Positions 1-6,102 of a stretch of DNA of 41,553 nt are shown in pieces (the stretch's first letter is position 1; each line of letters begins with the position of its first letter). Position numbers and translations under genes: made by a program. A model generated the notes under the pieces. That model was given only the letters and a program-made list of their open reading frames with translations, had not been told where the DNA came from and ran no database searches. Source of the DNA: Oscillospiraceae bacterium (GTDB taxonomy: Bacteria; Bacillota; Clostridia; Oscillospirales; Oscillospiraceae); the NCBI GenBank assembly GCA_017440925.1, contig JAFSAP010000010.1:1-41553 (forward strand). Reading direction: 5' to 3'.

Positions 1-1331
1 CGGTCCTCGCCCCAGGCAGGGAACCACTGGACATTTTCAATGGCTTTGATGGCCTGGTCCTTGAAGGATTCCACAGAGCAGAACCACTGGGGGGTAGCAC
101 GGAAGATGACAGGCTTCTTGCAGCGGTCGTGATGGGGGTAGGAGTGGATGATGTCCTCAGATGCGAACAGCATGCCCAGCTCTTCCATATCAGCCTTGAT
201 AATGGGGTTGGACTTTTCGGTGGGCAGGCCTGCGTACTTGCCGGCGTAGTCGGTGTGGCGGCCGTAGTCATCCACGGGAACCACCAGTTCCATGCCGTAG
301 CGCATGCAGGTCTGATAGTCGTCAGCACCGAAGCCGGGGGCAGTGTGGACACAGCCGGTACCGGAATCCATGGTGACGTACTCAGCCCATACCAGACGGG
401 AGGTCTTGTCCAGGAAAGGATGCTGTGCCAGCATGTTTTCGAAGAAAGCGCCGGGATAGGAGGCCAGAACTTCGTAGTTTTCGAAGCCGCCCATCTTCAT
501 GGTCTTTTCCATCAGAGCTTCTGCCATGATGTAGGTTTCGCCATTTTCGGCCTTCACCAGAACATAGCTGTCACGGGGGTGCAGGCAGATGGCCATGTTG
601 CCGGGCAGGGTCCAGATGGTGGTGGTCCAGATGACGAAGAAGGTCTTGGACAGGTCGAACTGAGCCAGCTTGCCCAGGTCGTCCTTCATGGGGAACTTGA
701 CGTAAACAGAGGTACAGGGATCGTCCTTGTACTCGATGTCGGCCTCAGCCACGGCAGTGGCACAGAAGGGGCACCAGGTAACGGGCTTCAGGCCCTTGTA
801 GATGTAGCCCTTGTCAAACATGCGGCCAAAGACCTTGACTTCCTGTGCTTCAAAGTGCTTATCCATGGTGCGGTAGGGCTTTTCCCAGTCGCCTACAACA
901 CCCAGACGCTTGAAACCTTCCCGCTGCTTGTTGATGAAGTCCTGTGCAAAGGCTTCGCAGGCGGTACGGAACTCAGGCACGGTCATGTCCTTGTTCAGCT
1001 TCTTTTTGGAAGTTTCGATGGCACGTTCGATGGGCAGGCCGTGGTTATCCCAGCCGGGGACATAGGGGGTGTAATGGCCCATCATAGCCTGGCTGCGGAC
1101 GATGAAGTCCTTCAGAGCCTTGTTCAGAGCATGGCCCATGTGGATATAGCCATTGGAGAAGGGAGGGCCGTCATGCAGAACGAAGGGGGGAAGATCCTTG
1201 TTCTTTTCCAGCATTGCCTGGTACAGACCCTGCTCTTCCCAAGCCTTCAGCATACCGGGTTCCCGGGCAGGCAGACCGGCCTTCATGGGAAAGTCGGTCT
1301 TTGGGGTGATGATCGTGTTTTTGTATTCCAT
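1..1331 (-). CDS. ileS: Isoleucyl-tRNA synthetase, N-terminal part (runs off the left edge)
   Basis: This class I aminoacyl-tRNA synthetase charges tRNA-Ile with isoleucine in the cytoplasm. About 443 N-terminal residues are visible. The protein begins MEYKNTIITPKTDFPMKAGL and carries the class I signature PPFSNGYIHMGH (the HIGH-type ATP site) near residues 55-66. It is followed by the WCPFCATAVAEADIEY stretch and the editing-domain region (TTTIWTLPGN, GTGCVHTAPGFG, DDYGRHTDYAGKY) typical of IleS. The KMSKS loop and tRNA-binding C-terminus lie outside the window. An ATG at 1331 follows a GGAGGA ribosome site at a good distance. A T-box leader lies directly upstream, so expression should respond to uncharged tRNA-Ile. 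It is the last visible gene of the ylmE-sepF-divIVA-ileS neighbourhood, a classic Firmicutes order. Family assignment is secure. Confidence 0.97.
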   Translation of the reverse strand, partial: MEYKNTIITPKTDFPMKAGLPAREPGMLKAWEEQGLYQAMLEKNKDLPPFVLHDGPPFSNGYIHMGHALNKALKDFIVRSQAMMGHYTPYVPGWDNHGLPIERAIETSKKKLNKDMTVPEFRTACEAFAQDFINKQREGFKRLGVVGDWEKPYRTMDKHFEAQEVKVFGRMFDKGYIYKGLKPVTWCPFCATAVAEADIEYKDDPCTSVYVKFPMKDDLGKLAQFDLSKTFFVIWTTTIWTLPGNMAICLHPRDSYVLVKAENGETYIMAEALMEKTMKMGGFENYEVLASYPGAFFENMLAQHPFLDKTSRLVWAEYVTMDSGTGCVHTAPGFGADDYQTCMRYGMELVVPVDDYGRHTDYAGKYAGLPTEKSNPIIKADMEELGMLFASEDIIHSYPHHDRCKKPVIFRATPQWFCSVESFKDQAIKAIENVQWFPAWGED

Positions 1332-1363
1332 TGGAATCAATCCTCCATTTGAATATTCTTGAC

Positions 1364-1610
1364 AAAAAAGAATGCCTTTGTCTCCAATTAAGAGACAAAG
1401 GCATAAATTCCTCTGCGGTACCACTCTTGTTCTGACGGTATGTCAGCACTTGCATGCGCTGTATCGGGCGCGGTCCCGGCGCAGCCTACTTACCATTGTG
1501 TTCGGTGCGCTGCTCGGAGGTGATACCTACGGCTTCCTGCCTGCTGCCTTGCACCTTCCGGCAGCTCTCTGGAGGCGGTGTTAAACGTAAGCGTGTCCCC
1601 GTCAAAGCGT
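1364..1610 (-). promoter_or_regulatory. T-box riboswitch leader (Ile) of ileS with terminator
   Basis: Read on the minus strand, the leader has the hallmarks of a T-box. There is an AGAGAG motif followed by a stem I apical hairpin (GCTGCC...GGTGCAAGGCAGC). A specifier region reads GGTATCACCTCC, with an ATC (Ile) codon at 1522-1524. An AGTAGGC element precedes stem III, and the antiterminator core AGAGTGGTACCGCAGAGG lies at 1411-1428. An 11-13 bp terminator hairpin (1372-1404; arms ATGCCTTTGTCTC/GAGACAAAGGCAT) ends in a U run at 1364-1371. Known T-box logic applies: uncharged tRNA-Ile pairs with the specifier and the T-box bulge and stabilises the antiterminator. The 5' boundary is approximate. 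Confidence 0.93.
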
Positions 1611-1621
1611 GACGTATTCGG

Positions 1622-2362
1622 TTACTTGCCCAGATCGTAGTTCCGTCCGAACTGCAGGTTCAGGGTGGAGAACTTGCTGGTGGTGGTATCATTGATGGGA
1701 TGCTTGGGAGCAGCCTTGGGAGCGTGGTCGGTGGTAGTGCCCACCAGGTTTTCCAGGCTCTTGGAGATCTCGTCGGCAACGGCGTCGCTGTCGAAATCAA
1801 AAGCGGGCTTTGCAGGTTCGGCCTTGGGAGCGGGAGCGGCAGGTGCTGCAGGAGCCACAGGAGTAGCGGGAGCGTTGGCACCCTTGATCCGGTCCAGTGC
1901 CTGGATGCAGGAGCGCAGCTGTTCCTGCAGTTCATTGATCTTAATGGCTGCAGTCTTGCGAGCTTCTTCCACCCGGGCGTTTTCAGCGGCCACCAGAGCG
2001 TCATTCATCTTGGTGGTTTCAGCAGCCTTGGCAGCGGTATCTGCCTCGGCAGCCTTGGCAGCGGCAGTGGCGCTGGCGTTGCTCAGCATCTGTGCGCACT
2101 TGGCTTCTGCTTCGCGAACCATCTTTTCACTGGTCTTCTGGGCGTTCAGAACGGCTTCCTTCGTGGCAGCCTCGTTCTTGCGGTACTCTTCCAGCTTGCC
2201 CACCAGAACACGCATCTTGCTCTTGAGCAGTGCGTTTTCCTTGTACAGAGTCACATAATCCTCGGTCAGGGGTTCCAGGAACTCATCGACCTGCTGCATG
2301 TCGTAGCCGCCGAAAGTGGAACGGCCGAAGGAAATCTGATCGATCTGCTGCGGTGTAAACAT
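1622..2362 (-). CDS. divIVA: DivIVA domain cell-division/polarity protein
   Basis: This is a 246-residue DivIVA-family coiled-coil protein that recognises curved membrane and organises septum or pole growth. The N-terminus (MFTPQQIDQISFGRSTFGGY, then DMQQVDEFLEPL) is the membrane-binding DivIVA domain. A coiled coil spans roughly residues 35-155 (KSKMRVLVGKLEEYRKNEAA onward, Ala/Glu/Lys-rich). An Ala/Pro-rich linker follows around residues 165-185, and the tail ends KFSTLNLQFGRNYDLGK. The start has a GGGAAAAT-type upstream purine run and lies 32 bp after sepF, so the two are probably co-transcribed. Its place between sepF and ileS matches Firmicutes division clusters. The usual ylmG and ylmH genes are absent between sepF and divIVA here. 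Confidence 0.9.
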   Translation of the reverse strand: MFTPQQIDQISFGRSTFGGYDMQQVDEFLEPLTEDYVTLYKENALLKSKMRVLVGKLEEYRKNEAATKEAVLNAQKTSEKMVREAEAKCAQMLSNASATAAAKAAEADTAAKAAETTKMNDALVAAENARVEEARKTAAIKINELQEQLRSCIQALDRIKGANAPATPVAPAAPAAPAPKAEPAKPAFDFDSDAVADEISKSLENLVGTTTDHAPKAAPKHPINDTTTSKFSTLNLQFGRNYDLGK

Positions 2363-2394
2363 AAATTTTCCCTCTTTCGTATATTTGAATTACA

Positions 2395-2958
2395 TTAGAC
2401 GTAGCTTTCCACTTCTGCCTGCAGGGTCTCCAGATCGCCGGAGATCTCCATATTGTGGGGGCAGAACAGATAAGCAGACTGTGCAATCTTCTTCACATCG
2501 CCATCCAGAGCATAGACACAGCCGGACAGGAAATCCACAACGCGGCGGGCCATCGCTTTGTCCACATTCTCCATGTTCACGATGACGGCCTTGCGGTTTC
2601 GCAGGTCATCGGCGGCCTTGGAGGTGTCGTTGAAGTTGCCGGGACGGAACAGGACAACTTCCTGTCTGTTGCCGACGCTTCTGCCCAGAACCTGACCGGA
2701 GAAACCGGTGGAAGGTGCGGCGGAAACGCTGGCAGTGGGAGCCATGGAGAAACCAAAGCTGTCTTCCTCTTCCTCGTCATCTTCCAGTGCAGGCATGGAA
2801 ACGGGAGCAGGAGCGGGAGCAGGGCGGCGTCTTTCCCGGCGGGGCTTTTCTACGGGTTCATCATAATCATCATCGAGGTAATCATCCTCGTCGTAATCAT
2901 CGTAATCATCATCGGCATAGGGCTGGGCAAATTTCTTTACGTTATCCCACAAACTCAT
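2395..2958 (-). CDS. sepF: Cell division protein SepF
   Basis: This 187-residue protein has a typical SepF plan. A short amphipathic membrane-targeting N-terminus (MSLWDNVKKFAQPY) is followed by a very acidic Asp/Tyr-rich linker (about residues 15-35), a basic/Pro-Ala stretch, and the C-terminal SepF (DUF552) domain from about residue 95. That domain includes VVLFRPGNFNDTSKAADDLRNRK, split here as the segments VVLFRPGNFNDTSKAADDL and RNRKAVIVNMENVD, plus RRVVDFLSGCVYALDG. SepF polymers anchor and bundle FtsZ at the septal membrane. It sits 27 bp downstream of ylmE and 32 bp upstream of divIVA. The Asp-rich linker is longer and more acidic than in Bacillus. Confidence is high from the motif and the neighbours. 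Confidence 0.94.
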   Translation of the reverse strand: MSLWDNVKKFAQPYADDDYDDYDEDDYLDDDYDEPVEKPRRERRRPAPAPAPVSMPALEDDEEEEDSFGFSMAPTASVSAAPSTGFSGQVLGRSVGNRQEVVLFRPGNFNDTSKAADDLRNRKAVIVNMENVDKAMARRVVDFLSGCVYALDGDVKKIAQSAYLFCPHNMEISGDLETLQAEVESYV

Positions 2959-2985
2959 TTCTATATATCCTCCTAATATGTCACA

Positions 2986-3696
2986 TCAACCTTGATGAAT
3001 CCTGGCATAATCTCGGGCACCGAAAATAGCGGTGCCAACGCGGATCATGGTGCTTCCGCACCGGATCGCATCCGGAAAGTCTCCGGACATGCCCATGGAT
3101 AAACAGTCCACCATGACATTATCGTCTATTTTCTTCTTTATGTCAACAGATAATTGGTACATTTTTTGAAAAAATTTCAGATTTTCTCCGTCAAAATGCT
3201 GAATTGGGGGGATTGCCATGAGTCCTTTGATACAAATGTTCGGGAAATTGCCGGCTTTTTCCACGACGGGCAGAATGTCGTCAACACCGAAGCCGGATTT
3301 GCTGGCCTCTTCACCGATGTTTACTTCCAGCAAAATGTTCTGAATAATGCCCTGTTTCCGGGCTTCCCTGTCAATCGCGAGAAGCAGCCGCTCGGAATCC
3401 ACGCTCTGGATCAGATCCACTTTACCCACTACCTGTTTGACCTTGTTGGTCTGCAGATGGCCGATAAAATGGACAGGGGCATCCTCGTAGGCGTTCTCGG
3501 CAAGCTTGGCTGTCAGCTCCTGGACACGATTTTCACCGCAGCAGTCCACACCGGCCTGGATCGCCTGCCGGACGGCATCAGCATCATTCATTTTGGTGGC
3601 GGCGCAGAGTTGGATCTCCTTTGGATCACGGCCTGCGGCAATGGCGGCTTGGGCAATTTCGGCGCGGATACGGGCAACATTTTCTGCAATGGACAT
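2986..3696 (-). CDS. ylmE: YggS/YlmE family PLP-binding protein
   Basis: This is a 236-residue member of the YggS/PROSC/YlmE family of fold-III PLP proteins, which help keep pyridoxal phosphate homeostasis. No enzymatic substrate is established for the family. The PLP lysine is in CAATKMND (K35). Other family blocks are GENRVQEL, HFIGHLQTNKVK, VNIGEEASKSGF, GLMAIPP, LSMGMSGDFPDAI and STMIRVGTAIFGARDY. The length is normal. The ATG at 3696 follows AGAAAGAAGGA. It opens the division-gene run ylmE-sepF-divIVA, as in many Gram-positives. A promoter that appears to overlap the hfq terminator lies just upstream. Confidence 0.93.
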   Translation of the reverse strand: MSIAENVARIRAEIAQAAIAAGRDPKEIQLCAATKMNDADAVRQAIQAGVDCCGENRVQELTAKLAENAYEDAPVHFIGHLQTNKVKQVVGKVDLIQSVDSERLLLAIDREARKQGIIQNILLEVNIGEEASKSGFGVDDILPVVEKAGNFPNICIKGLMAIPPIQHFDGENLKFFQKMYQLSVDIKKKIDDNVMVDCLSMGMSGDFPDAIRCGSTMIRVGTAIFGARDYARIHQG

Positions 3697-3717
3697 GGGA
3701 AGTCCTTCTTTCTGTAA

Positions 3718-3746
3718 ATGATATTGTGGGATGCATAAAAAAGCAA
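3718..3746 (-). promoter_or_regulatory. Putative promoter of ylmE, overlapping the hfq terminator tail
   Basis: On the minus strand TTGCTT (3741-3746) and TATCAT (3718-3723) are separated by exactly 17 bases. The -35 box sits in the U-run side of the hfq terminator. Predicted transcription would begin about 15 bases before the ylmE ATG. This is inferred from sequence only. Confidence 0.45.
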
Positions 3747-3764
3747 CGGGGCTTGAAGCCCCGT
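3737..3764 (-). terminator. Intrinsic terminator of hfq
   Basis: The 19-base hairpin has arms ACGGGGC/GCCCCGT (3746-3764). On the minus strand it is followed by TGCTTTTTTATG. It lies 13 bp after the hfq stop codon. Confidence 0.85.
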
Positions 3765-3777
3765 CACCCTTTTTGGA

Positions 3778-4008
3778 TTACACAGTTACGGCTGCGGCCT
3801 TCAGCGGCTTCATGGGGGCCAGGGTGGAGATGGCATGCTTATAGATCATCTGCTGCTTGCCGTCACTGACCAGAACGACCACAAAACTGTCGAAACCGGT
3901 GATGATTCCCCGGAGCTGGAAGCCATTCATCAGAAACAGTGTCACCGGCGCTTTTTCCCGGCGGCACTCCTTTAAAATGGCATCCTGTAAATTGATTGCG
4001 TCAGACAT
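3778..4008 (-). CDS. hfq: RNA chaperone Hfq
   Basis: This is a 76-residue Sm-like protein that forms a hexameric ring binding sRNAs and mRNAs. The Sm1 region [20 protein letters not shown] (about residues 6-25) and [18 protein letters not shown] precede the Sm2 signature [16 protein letters not shown] (residues 48-62), where YKHAIS replaces the enterobacterial YKHAIS-type core unchanged. The start was placed at the ATG at 4008 because it follows GAAGG at a good distance and yields MSDAINLQD. An upstream in-frame ATG would add 23 unconserved residues. miaA-hfq adjacency is widespread in bacteria. The C-terminal tail is short, as in other Gram-positive Hfq. Confidence 0.95.
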   Translation of the reverse strand: MSDAINLQDAILKECRREKAPVTLFLMNGFQLRGIITGFDSFVVVLVSDGKQQMIYKHAISTLAPMKPLKAAAVTV

Positions 4009-4033
4009 ATGTATACCTTCTTTCTTGGGATCA

Positions 4034-4062
4034 GACTGCCTGAAAACTCCCCACAGGCAGTC
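4034..4062 (-). other. Hairpin in the miaA-hfq spacer
   Basis: Perfect 9-bp arms GACTGCCTG (4034-4042) and CAGGCAGTC (4054-4062) enclose an 11-base loop. There is no U run on either side, so it is more likely an mRNA processing or stability element than a terminator. The role is unknown. Confidence 0.5.
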
Positions 4063-4090
4063 CGTTGGGATACACACATCCTAGCATTTT

Positions 4091-5026
4091 TCAGTTGTCG
4101 AAATCGCGTATAACCTGTCGGGCCCGGCGGATTATTTCCTCTGCTCCTTCTCCTGTATGACGGGTGAGCCAGTGGATATTTTTGTTCCGGCGGAACCAGG
4201 TCAGCTGCCGTTTGGCGTAGTGCCGGGAGGATTTGCGCACTTCATCGGCAGCTTCTTCTATTGTACATTGCCCGTCAAGGGCTGCAACAAATTCTTTATA
4301 TCCGATGGCCTGCATGGAGGTGGCCTTTTGGGGGATACCGCTGGCAAGCAGCTCCCGGATCTCCTGCAGCAGACCCTGCTGCAGCATGATATCGACCCGC
4401 AGGTCGATCCGGCGGTACAGCTCTGCCCGGTCGGCAAAATCCAGTCCCAGCCACAAAGGGGTAAATCTGGGTGGGATGGCTTGGGTTCTCAGGTTGTGGG
4501 AGGTGATGGTCTCGCCAGTCTCATAGTAGACCTCCAGCGCCCGGATGATCCGCTTCCGGTCAGACAGGTGCAGCTTTGCAGCCGCATCTGGATCGATGGA
4601 ATGCAGCAGCGACAGCATGGCCTCCATACCCTCCTGATCAGCCTGGGCTTCCAGCCGCTCCCGCATACCGGTGGAGGGGAAGGGAGCAAAGTCGTTGCCT
4701 TTGATTAAGGAGTCCATATAAAGCCCGGTACCGCCTGCAATGATGGCGGTTTTTCCCCTTGCGGTAATATCCTCCACAATGGGGGCTGCCATATCACAAT
4801 ATTTGCTGACAGAAAAATCTTCATCAGGCTCGGCCACATCGATCATATGGTGGGGGATTCCCTGCATTTCTTCTTCTGTGGGCTTGGCGGTGCCGATGTT
4901 CATGCGGCGGTATACATACATGGAGTCGCAGGAGACGACTTCTCCATTCAATTCTTTAGCCAGCTCCACAGCCAGGGCAGTTTTGCCGGAGGCGGTAGGC
5001 CCGGCGATGCAGATGATGTTATTCAT
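4091..5026 (-). CDS. miaA: tRNA dimethylallyltransferase MiaA
   Basis: MiaA transfers a dimethylallyl group to N6 of A37 in tRNAs that read UNN codons. MiaB, also encoded in this window, then methylthiolates the product. The 311-residue protein starts MNNIICIAGPTASGKT, with the P-loop at residues 9-16. It carries the family blocks VSCDSMYVYRRMNIGTAKPT, GGTGLYMDSLIKG, SDRKRIIRALEVYYETG, SMQAIGYKEF and RHYAKRQLTWFRRN. The start at 5026 was chosen because of an AGGAGGC site 10 bases upstream. A longer frame would add 27 unrelated residues lying inside the upstream gene. The gene overlaps that upstream membrane-protein gene by 8 bp and is followed by hfq. Confidence 0.96.
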   Translation of the reverse strand: MNNIICIAGPTASGKTALAVELAKELNGEVVSCDSMYVYRRMNIGTAKPTEEEMQGIPHHMIDVAEPDEDFSVSKYCDMAAPIVEDITARGKTAIIAGGTGLYMDSLIKGNDFAPFPSTGMRERLEAQADQEGMEAMLSLLHSIDPDAAAKLHLSDRKRIIRALEVYYETGETITSHNLRTQAIPPRFTPLWLGLDFADRAELYRRIDLRVDIMLQQGLLQEIRELLASGIPQKATSMQAIGYKEFVAALDGQCTIEEAADEVRKSSRHYAKRQLTWFRRNKNIHWLTRHTGEGAEEIIRRARQVIRDFDN

Positions 5027-5579
5027 GGGCTTTTGCCTCCTGTCTTTCGTAGATCCGGACAAGCCGGGGGCGGTTGAAACGCTGGGCCATAACAAAGATG
5101 CCGTCAAACAGGGCAGACAGCAGGGAGGTGGTCAGAAATACGGGCAATGCTCCAAAAACCGGAACGGTCAGCAGCGGCAGAAAGCTCAGCACCATGATGA
5201 TTTCATGGACGATCTCTGCGCCGCACATATTCTGAATGATCCGGTGGAGGCTGTTCTCTGCCATGGAAAACTGGCCGGGGGCGTAGGTGGGAAGATTTCC
5301 CTTCCAGCTGCGGAGCTTAAGAAATCTGTAAAGACTGGGTTCCCAGGTTTTCGGCTGGAACCAGGGCTTGCGGTAGTCAAAATCATAGCCGGTCAGCCGG
5401 GGAACGGCATACCCTACCGCCAGCCGCATCAGAAAATGATAGGCAGTGGTGCCGGTGCTGATGGCAGCATCCAGCATCCAACCCTGCTGTAAGGCAGAAT
5501 AGGCAGCTGCCAGTACCACTGTCAGAACGGTGGAAACAACGGCTGCGGTTTTCATAATGATTGGAAAGTTGTTTTTCAT
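5019..5579 (-). CDS. Membrane protein resembling the CrtO-type glycosyl-diaponeurosporenoate acyltransferase family
   Basis: This is a 186-residue integral membrane protein. Hydrophobic segments lie at about residues 9-30, 35-56 and two near the C-terminus (IIMVLSFLPLLTVPVFGALP and VFLTTSLLSALFDGIFV). A central loop reads PKTWEPSLYRFLKLRSWKGN, LPTYAPGQF, and then a polar CGAEIVHEIIM. The order 'LY-K-WK-LP ... aElvH' recalls the CrtO acyltransferase family of staphyloxanthin synthesis, but no carotenoid genes are nearby. I therefore treat the function as unknown. Its ATG overlaps the stop of the upstream zinc-ribbon gene (ATGA) and its end overlaps the miaA start, so all three should be co-translated. 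Confidence 0.5.
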   Translation of the reverse strand: MKNNFPIIMKTAAVVSTVLTVVLAAAYSALQQGWMLDAAISTGTTAYHFLMRLAVGYAVPRLTGYDFDYRKPWFQPKTWEPSLYRFLKLRSWKGNLPTYAPGQFSMAENSLHRIIQNMCGAEIVHEIIMVLSFLPLLTVPVFGALPVFLTTSLLSALFDGIFVMAQRFNRPRLVRIYERQEAKAHE

Positions 5580-5836
5580 ATCAGTTTTTCACCGCAGTCC
5601 GGGCAGTACGTTGGAACGCCCCGGACGTTGAGTTTGCTGTCACAGTGGGGACATTTGAAATATATGTTTCGGTAAATGCAGGCGGCTGCCATGATACCGA
5701 AACCCAGAAACATCAGAACCCATGTCCAGAGCTTGCTCTCAAAGAAGATAGGCAGCAGCATGACCGCAAAGCCAGTCAGAAGCATTTTTTCAATTACTGC
5801 AAAATGGTCATGCAGTGTCTTTTTCCTTTTCTCCAT
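5576..5836 (-). CDS. Small membrane protein with C-terminal zinc ribbon
   Basis: An 86-residue protein with a basic N-terminus (MEKRKKTLHDHF), two hydrophobic segments (about residues 18-32 and 36-53) and a CPHC...CPDC zinc ribbon (CPHCDSKLNVRGVPTYCPDC, residues 62-81). The ribbon probably faces the cytoplasm. It is the first gene of a tight minus-strand run (zinc-ribbon, CrtO-like protein, miaA, hfq). The ATG at 5836 follows an AAAGGAGC ribosome site. Proteins of this type are common in Clostridia and have no established function. The translational coupling to its neighbour (ATGA) suggests the two act together. Confidence 0.75.
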   Translation of the reverse strand: MEKRKKTLHDHFAVIEKMLLTGFAVMLLPIFFESKLWTWVLMFLGFGIMAAACIYRNIYFKCPHCDSKLNVRGVPTYCPDCGEKLI

Positions 5837-5892
5837 ATGGCTGCTCCTTTCTGGCTAAAAAACATGGAATATACAGGAAATGCTAGTTACCG

Positions 5893-6077
5893 TATGTCAT
5901 TGCGAGGAGCCCTATAGGGGCGACGTGGCAATCTCCCGGAAAAATAGGAAGAATAATGCTTTTTGTAATTTAGAAACAGTGGGATGAAACACTTTGTTTG
6001 AATATGTCCGGAATCATAATATTGAACCAGGAGATTGCCACGTCGGCCATCTTTGATGGCCTCCTCGCAATGACATA
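5893..6077. repeat. Palindromic intergenic repeat, copy 1
   Basis: A 185-bp element has nested inverted ends. The outer arms are TATGTCATTGCGAGG (5893-5907) and CCTCGCAATGACATA (6063-6077). The inner arms are CGACGTGGCAATCTCC (5921-5936) and GGAGATTGCCACGTCG (6029-6044). A 17-base palindrome (GGCCATC, TTT, GATGGCC) sits at 6045-6061, and the centre is AT-rich and unique. It fills the spacer between mutL and the zinc-ribbon gene. A second copy with the same ends and orientation lies at 15628-15824. The sequence resembles the widespread GTCATTGCGAGGAGC-type intergenic repeats known from many bacteria. No transposase is encoded. Confidence 0.88.
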
Positions 6078-6102
6078 GTAATCGTTACATTCCACATGAC
6101 GA

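Noticed and set aside
129-1352. Long open frame on the plus strand opposite ileS
   Set aside because: The minus-strand frame has clear IleS motifs and a good ribosome site. The plus frame encodes a His/Gly/Val-rich sequence with no family features, a usual by-product of GC-rich third codon positions. The same holds for the long opposite-strand frames over mutS (8915-10771), miaB (11141-12814), the foldase (13001-14431), rnj (15809-17566), ftsH (23611-25368), lysA (26702-28105) and htrA (36718-38712).
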